64,000 bases of DNA from Henriciella pelagia (GTDB lineage: Bacteria; Pseudomonadota; Alphaproteobacteria; Caulobacterales; Hyphomonadaceae). A program made the translations under genes and the position numbers. Under the pieces are notes generated by a model that did not search any database, had not been told where the DNA came from, and was given only the letters and a program-made list of their open reading frames with translations. The stretch spans positions 186,001-250,000 of the forward strand of contig NZ_NCSU01000011.1 in the NCBI RefSeq assembly GCF_002088945.1, written 5' to 3'. Below, piece after piece: positions 45,899 to 53,957 of the stretch. Numbering within the stretch: the stretch's first letter is position 1; each line of letters starts with the position of its first letter.

Positions 45899-45969
45899 CT
45901 GGTCTCCTTCCGGGTGCGGCCTGACTTTTAGTGTAGATCGAGGCGCGTCACCGGCGAGTTAAGAGCGGA

Positions 45970-46923
45970 TCAGACGCCGGCGGCCTTCCAGGCGGATTTT
46001 GGCCAGCGCCGATGCTGCCAGAACCATTGCTCTGGGTTAGCGCGGACCTCAGCCTCTATGAATTCTGTAATCTTGAAGACGCAGTCCTTGACCGCTTCGT
46101 CGCCTTCAAGACCCGGTTCAGGCCGGATCGGCTCATGAATGGTTACACGAAACCGGGCCGGGCCCGTGCGTAGCGTCGAGACCGGAATGATGGGGACATC
46201 ATATTTGAGCGCGAGCCGGGCCGGGCCGGGTGCCGTCATGGCATCGTGCCCAAAGAAAGGGGCGGCGAGGCCCTTGTTGAACTTCTGATCGTTCATGAGC
46301 GCCACAGAGCGACCCGCCGAGAGCGCCCGCATCAGCTCACGCGTGCCGAGGCCCTTGGGTGTCAGAACGCCAATCCCGTATTCGTGGCGCACCTTGTTGA
46401 TGCGCCGGTCAATGTGCGGATTGTTCAGCGCGCGATAGGTCACCAGGCAGTCGACCGGGCGGCGGCAGATGACGGCGGCCATGACTTCCCAATTCGCGAA
46501 ATGGCCGGAGATGAAGACCGCGCCATTGTCGCTGTTCTCGACGGCGTCGAGGCGCTCTGGGTACACGGTTTCTACCCGGTTGCCTTCATAGGGATGGATC
46601 TTTGGCAGGTGAGGGAGTTCGCCCGCCGTGCGGCCGACGCTCTCCCAGCTGGCTTTCGCGACGCGATCAACTTCGGCTTCATCCCAGTCCGGAAAAGCCA
46701 TGCGCAAATTGCGTTTCACGGTCTTGCTCTGGCTGAGCAGCGGCGCGATACGCTTGACGATCCAGCCAGCAGTATTGGATGCGCGGTCTGGCCCGAGCAG
46801 TTTCATCGGCCACCAGTAGACCAGGTCCCAGGCGATCGCTTCCAGCCGCCAGGCGACGCGCTGGCCGAAAGTGGAGCGCTCATCGATGTCCGTCGGGCGG
46901 ATATATTGTTCGGTATCGCTCAT
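45970..46923 (-). CDS. Lipid A lauroyl/myristoyl acyltransferase (LpxL/HtrB family)
   Basis: A 317-residue acyltransferase. The HX4E catalytic motif is visible as SGHFANWEV, and LMNDQKFNKGLAAPFFGH and PIIPVSTLRTGPARFRVTI are typical of LpxL/LpxM enzymes that add secondary acyl chains to lipid A. The start overlaps the lpxK stop by four bases (ATGA), so it belongs to the same message as lpxK and waaA. Which acyl chain it transfers cannot be read. Confidence 0.92.
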   Translation of the reverse strand: MSDTEQYIRPTDIDERSTFGQRVAWRLEAIAWDLVYWWPMKLLGPDRASNTAGWIVKRIAPLLSQSKTVKRNLRMAFPDWDEAEVDRVAKASWESVGRTAGELPHLPKIHPYEGNRVETVYPERLDAVENSDNGAVFISGHFANWEVMAAVICRRPVDCLVTYRALNNPHIDRRINKVRHEYGIGVLTPKGLGTRELMRALSAGRSVALMNDQKFNKGLAAPFFGHDAMTAPGPARLALKYDVPIIPVSTLRTGPARFRVTIHEPIRPEPGLEGDEAVKDCVFKITEFIEAEVRANPEQWFWQHRRWPKSAWKAAGV

Positions 46924-47930
46924 TTGGCCTGTCTTGCCCGTTGGACCAGTGGTTCCAGCAGATGGTCCAACACGTCGTCATTTTCAAATTCTGCCCTCAC
47001 CGGGAACGCTAGAATGCCTGTGCGTTGAGAAGCGCGCAGGCGAACAAAATCCTTCTCGGTGGTAATGAGCGTCGCTTCGCGCTTTTCTGCCAGCGCTTTG
47101 AGGTAAGTGATGTCGCTGTCGGTGTAGACGTGATGGTCCGGGAAGGGCACGGTTTCGGCGATGCTGGCGCCGCATTGCTCAAGTGTGCTGAAGAACTTTT
47201 CAGGGCGTCCTATGCCGGCAAAGGCGACATAAGTTCTGGGCAGGTTGGCGGAGCGTGGCACGAGATGGCTCTGGATGATGGGGAGGGGGCAGGCGTCCAA
47301 CTCCTCGGGCATATCGCCGGATCCGGTCAGCACGATGGCATCGGCGCGTGACAGCCCGACGGCAACCGGTTCGCGCAGGGGGCCCTTGGGAATGACGTGG
47401 CCATTGCCGAAGACGGACTGGCGATCAACCACGATCAGCGAGAGGTCCTTGTGCAAGCCTGGGTTCTGGTGACCGTCATCCATGATGATGAGATCGACGC
47501 CGTCCTGTTCCATGGCTTGCCCGGCTAGCGCGCGGTCCGCACCGATCCAGGCTTCGCCGGAGCAGGAAAACATCAGGGCTTCGTCACCGACATCGCCGGC
47601 TGTGTGCACCGTGAAGTCGACCTTGAGAGGCCCCTTCGAAGAGCCGCCATAACCGCGTGACAGCGTTGCGATCCGGGCGCCCGGCAACTGCGCGGAAAGG
47701 CGGTCGCGGAGCGCGGCGGCGACGGGGGTCTTTCCGGTCCCGCCCACGCTGATGTTTCCGACACAAATGACAGGGATGGTGAGCGTGTGCGGGTCCGCCT
47801 GAGCGATCCGCCGCTTTGTCATGCCAGCATAGATCGCTGCCAGCGGCGTGAGGAGGATGCGCGTCAGCGACGCGGCCTCGCGCGATTTCGGGTCGACATC
47901 GCGGTCCCAGAAGCGAGGCGAACGCATCAT
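46920..47930 (-). CDS. lpxK: Tetraacyldisaccharide 4'-kinase
   Basis: A 336-residue membrane-associated kinase that phosphorylates the 4' position of the lipid A disaccharide. The P-loop is visible as VGNISVGGTGKTPVA, and LIIMDDGHQNPGLHKDLSLIV carries the conserved D-D-G-x-Q/H-N motif. The first residues MMRSPRFWD are a typical N-terminus. It overlaps waaA (upstream) and the acyltransferase (downstream) by four bases each. Confidence 0.95.
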   Translation of the reverse strand: MMRSPRFWDRDVDPKSREAASLTRILLTPLAAIYAGMTKRRIAQADPHTLTIPVICVGNISVGGTGKTPVAAALRDRLSAQLPGARIATLSRGYGGSSKGPLKVDFTVHTAGDVGDEALMFSCSGEAWIGADRALAGQAMEQDGVDLIIMDDGHQNPGLHKDLSLIVVDRQSVFGNGHVIPKGPLREPVAVGLSRADAIVLTGSGDMPEELDACPLPIIQSHLVPRSANLPRTYVAFAGIGRPEKFFSTLEQCGASIAETVPFPDHHVYTDSDITYLKALAEKREATLITTEKDFVRLRASQRTGILAFPVRAEFENDDVLDHLLEPLVQRARQAK

Positions 47931-49198
47931 GACTTTGCCGCCGGAAGAATGTTCAGTAGTGCCGCCACCGTCTCGTCCATTGGCTTGCGCGTGCGTTCAT
48001 TAAGGAAGGCGCGCATGTCGTCGGTCGGTTGGGCGGCCGGGAAGTTGTCTGCGAGATCCTGTGGAGCTTCGACGATGTCAAAGCCGCCCTTGCCGGAGAG
48101 TTCTGCGGCAATGTCCTGGAAGTTGAAGAGGTCCGGGCCGGTCAGCACGGGCGTACCAGTCTGCAGGATTTCAATGGGATTGTGGCCACCTATGCCGCCT
48201 GCGTGTCCGCCGCCGAGGTAGACGGTGTCGGCAAGCGCCGCGAACAGGCCCACTTCGCCGAGCGTATCGGCGAGCAGCACATCGACAGGGCCGGAGGGGG
48301 GCTTGCCGGTTGAGCGCTGATGATAGGTGAAGCCGCGCTGTTCGAGCAGCGCGATGATGTCAGGTGCGCGTTCAGGGTGCCTCGGCACAATCACGCAGAA
48401 GGGGCGTTCGGGCATTCGGTCCATAGCGTCGAGAACAAAGGCCTCTTCTTCGGAATGAGTCGAGATCGCCGCAAGGCACTGGCGCATGCCTTTGAATTGG
48501 GACTGGAGCCGTGCCAACGCGTCTGGGTCGAAGGTGGGGGCGGGCAGGGAGGATTTGAGGTTGCCAGGCTCGAGAACCGATTGCGCGCCGAGTGTGGCAA
48601 GGCCGGAGGCTGTTTTCGCATCAGCGGCAAGGATGACATCAAACTTGCCGAACAGTTCGCGAGCAAAGCCCGGCCATTTCTGCCAGCCGGCTATGCTGCG
48701 CTCGGTCATGCGGGCGTTGACCAAGGCTGTCGGTATGTTTGCCGTGTGTAATTCAGTCAGAAGGTTTGCCCATACTTCGCCTTCGGCAAAGACTGCCGCC
48801 GCTGGTTGCCAATGGGCGACGAAACGCCTTGCAATCGAGGGCGCATCGATTGGCGCGAACTGATGGATGGCGCGGTCCTTCAGGGCGGTGCTGTTTTCGA
48901 TGGATTTTGCGACCAACTGCGCCGAGGTGCGGGTCTGGCTCGTGCACAGGAAGCTGAACTCGGGCCGCTTTTCATGCAGGGCTTCGGCCAGGGCCAGCAA
49001 CAGGCGGGTCTCGCCGATACTGGCGCCGTGCATCCAGATCACCGGCCCGGGACCAGGCTTGGCGTCAAACTTCGCGAAGCGTTCTGCGGTACGTTCGCCG
49101 TCTTCCTTGCCCGTGCGCACGCGGTGCGAAATCAGCAACCCTAGAAACGGGTGCACGGCGCGTGTCGCAGTTCGGTAGAGAGTTCGGCCCAGACTCAT
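47927..49198 (-). CDS. waaA: 3-deoxy-D-manno-octulosonic acid transferase
   Basis: A 423-residue GT-B glycosyltransferase that adds Kdo to lipid A. Landmarks are WMHGASIGETRLLL near residue 55 (H-G-A-S-x-G-E), PQFAPIDAP-like region around 90-110 and VFAEGEVWANLL; VLLADTLGEVGLFAALADTVYLGG and HNPIEILQTGTPVLTGP bind the sugar nucleotide in the C-domain. The start lies 46 bases after the DUF374 stop. Confidence 0.95.
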   Translation of the reverse strand: MSLGRTLYRTATRAVHPFLGLLISHRVRTGKEDGERTAERFAKFDAKPGPGPVIWMHGASIGETRLLLALAEALHEKRPEFSFLCTSQTRTSAQLVAKSIENSTALKDRAIHQFAPIDAPSIARRFVAHWQPAAAVFAEGEVWANLLTELHTANIPTALVNARMTERSIAGWQKWPGFARELFGKFDVILAADAKTASGLATLGAQSVLEPGNLKSSLPAPTFDPDALARLQSQFKGMRQCLAAISTHSEEEAFVLDAMDRMPERPFCVIVPRHPERAPDIIALLEQRGFTYHQRSTGKPPSGPVDVLLADTLGEVGLFAALADTVYLGGGHAGGIGGHNPIEILQTGTPVLTGPDLFNFQDIAAELSGKGGFDIVEAPQDLADNFPAAQPTDDMRAFLNERTRKPMDETVAALLNILPAAKS

Positions 49199-49243
49199 GG
49201 CGTGTCTTCTAACGGGAAAATTCCTGTCCGTCGCCCGTAACGG

Positions 49244-49951
49244 TCAGTCTTTACGACCAATCAATTCCGCCGCGCGTGTATAGGCGGCCTCCATGGCGTA
49301 ACCGACCTGCTGGATGGAGGCTTCGCTTTCCTGCGACTTGTCGACGAAAATCGGGGCGCCGATGACCATCGCCCCTCGGGCGAACGGAACGGGTATCATG
49401 AAGCGATCCCAGGTGTTCAGCCGCTTTACGGGTGCGCAGTCGAGTGCGTATGGCACGATGGCCGCGCCCGTCCGCTGGGCCAGTACGATGGGGCCGGGCT
49501 GGACGGTCTCTGCAGGGCCGCGAGGTCCGTCCGGCGTGATGCACATTACGCTGCCTGCGCGAAGCCGTTTGCTGGCTTTGGCGAGCGCGGCCAGCCCGCC
49601 CTTGTCCTTTCGTTTGCGCTTGTGTGTGGACGAGCCGCGGACCGATTCCAGTCCAAGGTGCTCAATTGCCTTCGCGACCGCTTCACCATCTCGTGACAGC
49701 GATATCAACATGGCGGTGGGGTGGGCCTTTGAAGGGAGCTTGCGGGCGATCCTGCTCCAGATCGTTGGAAGCAACATGATCCGCGAATGCCAGGCTGCCA
49801 CGATCAGGCCATTATCGGCCTTCCAGGCTTCACGGAACCTGTCTTCGCCTTCCACCGTCCAGCGGATCGTGCGGGCGCACAGGACCATATAGGCCCAGAT
49901 CAGGCTGCCCAGCACGGACGAGACAATCGGATGGCGCAGGAGGGATTTCAT
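49244..49951 (-). CDS. DUF374 lysophospholipid acyltransferase-like protein
   Basis: A 235-residue protein with an N-terminal helix (VSSVLGSLIWAYMVLCARTI), then the DUF374 pattern: LIVAAWHSRIMLLP (catalytic His), LISLSRDGEAVAKAIEHLG, SVMCITPDGPRGPAETVQPG and IVPYALDCAP. DUF374 genes next to waaA are common in alphaproteobacteria. The ATG at 49951 has AAGGA at the right distance; a TTG at 49990 is a weaker alternative. It is the first gene of the lpx/waa set on the minus strand. Confidence 0.9.
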   Translation of the reverse strand: MKSLLRHPIVSSVLGSLIWAYMVLCARTIRWTVEGEDRFREAWKADNGLIVAAWHSRIMLLPTIWSRIARKLPSKAHPTAMLISLSRDGEAVAKAIEHLGLESVRGSSTHKRKRKDKGGLAALAKASKRLRAGSVMCITPDGPRGPAETVQPGPIVLAQRTGAAIVPYALDCAPVKRLNTWDRFMIPVPFARGAMVIGAPIFVDKSQESEASIQQVGYAMEAAYTRAAELIGRKD

Positions 49952-50249
49952 CGAAGCCGTCCTTTTAGGAGGCGTTGTCGCAATAGGCAAAGGCCAAAAA
50001 CAAGCCGCGCCCTGTTGAGCTGCGCTCAGGGCCTAGTGGCAGAACACCCTGACCGGGTTTTTCAAGACGGGAAAGGTTTCGAAGACGTAAGGGGCTACTT
50101 GCCGTATCCGCTGGACGAGATTGCGCCAATTGTGTGAGGCGGTGCCGAGGTGGACCGTGCATACTCGATACAGTTGATAGGTGACGAATAGCGAACCTGG
50201 GGAGCGCGCCTAGGCCTATTTGTGCAAAATATTGCAAGCCATCTGAAGG
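49952..50249. other. Intergenic region upstream of the DUF374-waaA-lpxK operon
   Basis: About 300 bases without a convincing gene. On the minus strand a hairpin GCCC-TGAGC-GCA-GCTCA-ACA-GGGC at about 50020-50034 is followed after a short interval by TTTTT (50002-50010), possibly ending transcription from the tRNA or an unrecognised RNA. The promoter for the lipid A operon should lie here, but no clear -35/-10 pair was identified. Confidence 0.4.
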
Positions 50250-50324
50250 TGGTGGGCGATACTGGGATCGAACCAGTGACCCCTGCCGTGTGAAGGCAGT
50301 GCTCTACCGCTGAGCTAATCGCCC
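50250..50324 (-). tRNA. tRNA-Val (anticodon CAC)
   Basis: Read on the minus strand: acceptor GGGCGAT, D-arm TAGCTCAGCGGTAGAGC, anticodon stem CTGCC/GGCAG with loop TTCACAC, T-arm CTGG-TTCGATC-CCAG, closing ATCGCCC, discriminator A and an encoded CCA. Loop positions 34-36 are CAC, so it decodes GUG (Val). Total 75 bases including CCA, with a small variable loop. Confidence 0.95.
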
Positions 50325-50745
50325 GATATCAGGAGGAGCGGTCATAGTGAGACAGGCTCAACACGTCAAACGAAGAATGCAGAGCGGCTGAGCAAGGGCC
50401 AATGTGTATCTTTAAGTGCAAAGCAGACATGCAAAGTAGCATGAGTTATTTTTCGAAAAGTTAGAGGTCAAATCTTTCGCGTCAAAGTGTCGCCCAATCA
50501 GGGGACGTGAGCTAAATGTTGCCACAATTTGATTATTGCATATGAAATCAACAGGCTGAAGGCGATCGACCGCAAGGCAGGCCTGAATGGCGCAAAATAC
50601 CGCGCAAAGATGAACAGATATTCAGAATGAACAGCTGTTCATAAAAGTCGCTAAATCAAATTTCATCGAGATTAGCCCTTGAGATTTGCCCAAAGAGCCG
50701 TCATCTAAGCGTCACGAACGGCGGAACGTTATTGAGTCTGTCGTT
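50325..50745. other. A+T-rich region without a gene
   Basis: About 420 bases between the tRNA and a small leader ORF. It is visibly richer in A and T than its surroundings, has no long frame on either strand, and contains repeated motifs: CATGC...GCATG around 50433-50448, ATGAACAG twice (50610, 50627), and a perfect 16-base palindrome at 50627-50642. It reads as regulatory DNA rather than decayed coding sequence. Confidence 0.5.
50627..50642. promoter_or_regulatory. Perfect 16-bp palindrome, possible operator
   Basis: ATGAACAGCTGTTCAT is its own reverse complement. Its half-site ATGAACAG also occurs 17 bases upstream at 50610-50617, giving a half-site in tandem with a full site. The arrangement suits a dimeric regulator. 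The regulator is unknown; the core GAACN4GTTC recalls the Gram-positive type LexA box, not the alphaproteobacterial one. Confidence 0.5.
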
Positions 50746-50826
50746 ATGAAAAAAAATAGCAAACAGAAGGGCAGGTTTGCTGGAGGTCCCCCTCCAAGCA
50801 CCCCTCATTTAGCCTGGAGAGATTGA
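50746..50826 (+). CDS. Possible 26-residue leader peptide
   Basis: A short frame starting ATG AAA AAA AAT at 50746 encodes 26 residues (MKKNSKQKGRFAG..., rich in Lys, Pro and Gly) and stops one base before the ATG of the next gene (TGA-A-ATG). The ribosome site of that next gene lies inside this frame, so translation could be coupled. No good ribosome site precedes 50746, which lowers confidence. Confidence 0.35.
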   Translation: MKKNSKQKGRFAGGPPPSTPHLAWRD

Positions 50827-50827
50827 A

Positions 50828-51076
50828 ATGAAAGACTGGTGTAACAATGAAGGTGCAAAACGCCTTCGCGAAAAGATCCGTGAGTACTGGGCAGAGCGTG
50901 GCTATGAAGTCGACGTCGACCTCGTAGATGCTGGCTTTGTGCCTGCGATGCGCAGCGCCCGTACCGACCTTCGCAGCAATATGGTGAACGGCATGCCGCG
51001 TCGCCGCGTTGCAAAGGCCCAGGAAGATGTTCGCACGTCGTATCGTCCAGCCGACGCCGCGACTGAAGCGGCCTAG
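50828..51076 (+). CDS. Conserved small hypothetical protein (82 aa)
   Basis: An 82-residue basic protein beginning MKDWCNNEGAKRLREKIREYW, then a strand VDVDLVDAGFVPAMRSARTDLR and a basic motif GMPRRRVAKA. I believe similar small proteins occur in other alphaproteobacteria, but no function is known to me. CTGGAGAG gives a good ribosome site. The stop overlaps that of the convergent gph by four bases. The long A+T-rich leader suggests regulated expression. Confidence 0.75.
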   Translation: MKDWCNNEGAKRLREKIREYWAERGYEVDVDLVDAGFVPAMRSARTDLRSNMVNGMPRRRVAKAQEDVRTSYRPADAATEAA

Positions 51077-51756
51077 GCTATGATCGCCCGGATCAGTCCG
51101 GGCAGTTCAGAGTAAGTCTCGCATATTCCTGAGACCTCTGACAGATCGGTCGGCGACGGCCCGTATCCAAACGGTACAAACACGAAAGGCAGTCCGGCAT
51201 TCCGGGCTGCCTTTTCATCTGTCTGGCTGTCACCAATCATGATGGCGCAGTTCGTTGTGCCGCCCGCGCGCAGGACCGCCTGGATAATGTGGTCGCCATC
51301 CGGCTTCTTGCTGGGGACGGCATCAGCGCCGACAATGCTCGCGAACCGGTGAGAAATGCCAAGACCTAGCAGAACGGCCTCCGACAGGGCTTGCGTCTTG
51401 TTCGTGCAGACGGCGCAGATGGCGCCAGCATCCGCGAGCTGGGCAAGGGCGGCATCGGCGCCGGGGTAAAGCTCGCTGAGATTGCAGATATTGCGCCGGT
51501 AATGATCGAGAAAATCGTCCCAGAGTGAGTCAACGGCCGCGTCCGCATTGTCCACTTTCTGATAGGCCAGCCCCTTCCGGATCATGGCCTTTGCGCCTTC
51601 GCCAATCATTCCGCTGATCAGCTCGAAAGGGACGGGTCTGAAACCGGCGCGCATCAGGCAGTGATTGAGCGCTGCGTGGAGGTCTGGCGCGCTGTCGACG
51701 AGTGTTCCATCAAGGTCGAAGACAATCGTCCAGCCCTGCAGGTCGCGTGTTTCCAT
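51073..51756 (-). CDS. gph: Phosphoglycolate phosphatase-like HAD hydrolase
   Basis: A 227-residue HAD phosphatase: motif I FDLDGTLVDSAPDLH, motif II CAVCTNKTQ, and motif IV MIGDSQTDEKAARNAGLP. The cap domain pattern (residues about 25-85) matches phosphoglycolate phosphatase, which removes 2-phosphoglycolate formed from DNA repair or oxygenase activity. Related sugar phosphatases cannot be excluded. The start at 51756 has GGAG at the right distance; earlier ATG/TTG codons (51780, 51783) do not. It is divergent from glmU. Confidence 0.88.
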   Translation of the reverse strand: METRDLQGWTIVFDLDGTLVDSAPDLHAALNHCLMRAGFRPVPFELISGMIGEGAKAMIRKGLAYQKVDNADAAVDSLWDDFLDHYRRNICNLSELYPGADAALAQLADAGAICAVCTNKTQALSEAVLLGLGISHRFASIVGADAVPSKKPDGDHIIQAVLRAGGTTNCAIMIGDSQTDEKAARNAGLPFVFVPFGYGPSPTDLSEVSGICETYSELPGLIRAIIA

Positions 51757-51833
51757 CAGTTTGCTCCAAATGGCTCGCATCAATTCGTCAGATGGTTTAG
51801 GCGAGAAGTCAAAGCAGAACGAGTTGGAAAGTC

Positions 51834-53189
51834 ATGTCGGAAAGAGCCGCAATCATTCTGGCCGCAGGACAGGGGACGCGGATGAAATCCTCCCTGCCGA
51901 AGGTGCTGCATCCGGTTGGCGGACAATCCATGATCGACTGGTCGATACAACTGGCGAGACGGGTCGGCTGCGAGAAGATCATTACGGTTGTGAGCCCTAA
52001 TTCTGATGCGCTCAAGTCGCATGTCACGGCGGCTCTCGGTGACAGTGCCATTGCCATTCAGGACCCTCCGCTGGGGACAGGGCATGCCGTGCGGGCTGCA
52101 GAGGCGGCACTGTCCGGGTTCACCGGCGATGTCATCGTCCTCTATGGCGATACGCCGCTCATTCCGTCGACGGCGGTTGAGGCGCTGTTCGGAGAACTTG
52201 AGCAGGGCACCGGCGTGGGCGTGCTCGGCTTTCATGCGCGCGAGCCCGGTGCCTATGGCCGCCTTGTGACAAATGGTAATGACGAGCTCGAAGCCATTGT
52301 CGAGGCCAAGGACGCCTCGCCCGAACAGCTAAAGATCGATATTTGCAATTCAGGCGTGATGGCTGTGCGGTCGGACCGGCTCTTCCGCCTGCTGTCCAGG
52401 GTCACCAATGACAACAAGAAGGGCGAGTATTATCTCACCGATATTGTCGGGCTGGCGCGGGACGAGGGCGCGACCTGCAAGGTTGTGACCTGCCAGGAAG
52501 CGGATGTGATGGGGGTGAATTCGCGGGTCGAGCTTGCCGTCGCCGAAGCCGCATTCCAGTCCCGCAGGCGCCAGGAACTGCTCGAATCAGGCGTCACCAT
52601 GACGGCGCCGGACACTGTCTTTCTCGCCCACGACACCATCATCGAGAATGATGTGGTCATCGAGCCGCATGTCGTGTTCGCGCCGGGGGTGCATGTCCGC
52701 AGTGGCGCGGTCATTCGCGCGTTCAGCCATCTTGAGGGAGCGATCGTGGACGAAGGCGCGCAGATTGGGCCGTATGCGCGGCTTCGGCCGGGTGCGAGGA
52801 TTGGAGAAGGTGCGCGGATCGGCAATTTCGTTGAAGTGAAGAAAACGCGCGTTGGCAAGGGCGCGAAGGCCAACCATCTTGCATATCTCGGCGATGGCGA
52901 GGTCGGCGCGAATGCCAATCTCGGCGCGGGAACCATTTTCTGCAATTATGATGGTTTCCTCAAATACACGACCAGGATCGGCGAAGGGGCGTTTGTCGGC
53001 TCCAACAGTGCGCTCGTTGCGCCGGTGTCGATCGGGAAGGGCGCCTATGTAGGGTCTGGCTCTGTGATCACCGAAGACGTGTCTGCGGATGCGTTGGCGA
53101 TAGGTCGTGGTCGGCAGGTGGAGAAGGCCGGATGGGCGGCGCATTTCCGCGTTGAAATGGCCGAGAAAAAGAAACAGACACAGACATAA
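51834..53189 (+). CDS. glmU: Bifunctional UDP-GlcNAc pyrophosphorylase / GlcN-1-P acetyltransferase
   Basis: A 451-residue enzyme making UDP-N-acetylglucosamine. The N-terminal uridyltransferase domain is marked by LAAGQGTRMKSSLPKVLHPV, VLYGDTPLI and EYYLTDIV. The C-terminal left-handed beta-helix (residues about 250-440) has many hexapeptide repeats, NFVEVKK and AHLAYLGD-like NHLAYLGDGEVG, and GAGTIFCNYDG. The product feeds peptidoglycan, lipid A and the sugar pathway at the window end. rpiA starts 12 bases downstream. Confidence 0.96.
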   Translation: MSERAAIILAAGQGTRMKSSLPKVLHPVGGQSMIDWSIQLARRVGCEKIITVVSPNSDALKSHVTAALGDSAIAIQDPPLGTGHAVRAAEAALSGFTGDVIVLYGDTPLIPSTAVEALFGELEQGTGVGVLGFHAREPGAYGRLVTNGNDELEAIVEAKDASPEQLKIDICNSGVMAVRSDRLFRLLSRVTNDNKKGEYYLTDIVGLARDEGATCKVVTCQEADVMGVNSRVELAVAEAAFQSRRRQELLESGVTMTAPDTVFLAHDTIIENDVVIEPHVVFAPGVHVRSGAVIRAFSHLEGAIVDEGAQIGPYARLRPGARIGEGARIGNFVEVKKTRVGKGAKANHLAYLGDGEVGANANLGAGTIFCNYDGFLKYTTRIGEGAFVGSNSALVAPVSIGKGAYVGSGSVITEDVSADALAIGRGRQVEKAGWAAHFRVEMAEKKKQTQT

Positions 53190-53201
53190 GGGTACCGGGC
53201 G

Positions 53202-53900
53202 ATGGCATTCGAGAAAGAAAAGGAAAATGCGGCCGCAGCAGCGATCGAGTTTGTCGAGGACGGCATGACGGTCGGACTGGGAACGGGCTCGACGGCGAAG
53301 TTCTTCGTCGAAATGCTGGCCGAAGAGATTGCTGACGGGCTGATGGTGAAAGGTGTTCCGACCAGTGAGGATACGCGCCGGCTCGCCGAGTCGCTCGGAG
53401 TTCCGCTTCTGCCTATCGAACACGTCGACCGGATCCACCTGACCGTGGACGGAGCCGATGAGGTGGATGGCGACGCGCAACTGATTAAAGGCGGCGGCGC
53501 GGCGCTTCTGCGGGAAAAGATTATCGCAAATGCCAGCGATCTGATGGTTGTGATTGCCGACCCGTCGAAAGTGGTGGACGTGCTCGGCGCTTTTCCGTTG
53601 CCCGTTGAAGTGACGCCATTCGGCTACACCATCACCGCCAAGAAAGTCTTCGACGCGCTGAAAGCGGCAGGTGTTATTCGTCCGAAGATTGACGTTCGTA
53701 CCGCTGGCGGCAGCAAGCCGCTCGTCACCGATGGTGGAAATTACATTCTTGATTGCCAGTGCGGGGTCATTCCCGATGCGCCGAAAGCAGCTGCGCTGCT
53801 ATCGAACGTCCCCGGCGTCGTAGAGCATGGATTGTTCATCGGAATGGCACGTACTGTCATTGTCGGAGACGAAGATGGCGCTTCGGTGATTGAACACTGA
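53202..53900 (+). CDS. rpiA: Ribose-5-phosphate isomerase A
   Basis: A 232-residue enzyme interconverting ribose 5-phosphate and ribulose 5-phosphate. Signatures are VGLGTGSTAKFFVEML, LTVDGADEVDGD and LIKGGGAALLREKI, the loops that hold the substrate and the catalytic Glu/Lys. It lies between glmU (12 bases upstream) and gor (57 bases downstream) on the same strand. Confidence 0.95.
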   Translation: MAFEKEKENAAAAAIEFVEDGMTVGLGTGSTAKFFVEMLAEEIADGLMVKGVPTSEDTRRLAESLGVPLLPIEHVDRIHLTVDGADEVDGDAQLIKGGGAALLREKIIANASDLMVVIADPSKVVDVLGAFPLPVEVTPFGYTITAKKVFDALKAAGVIRPKIDVRTAGGSKPLVTDGGNYILDCQCGVIPDAPKAAALLSNVPGVVEHGLFIGMARTVIVGDEDGASVIEH

Positions 53901-53957
53901 CCGTTACGGGCCATGTAAGGGCGCAACAACGACAACAGCACCCGAAGGACGCCCCGA

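Noticed and set aside
50000-50220. 6S, SRP or tmRNA gene upstream of the tRNA
   Set aside because: Hairpins are present, but the conserved SRP tetraloop region, 6S bubble and tmRNA features were not found.
50627-50642. SOS (LexA) operator
   Set aside because: Alphaproteobacterial LexA sites are usually GTTCN7GTTC direct repeats; this site is an inverted repeat and the downstream gene is not a known SOS gene.
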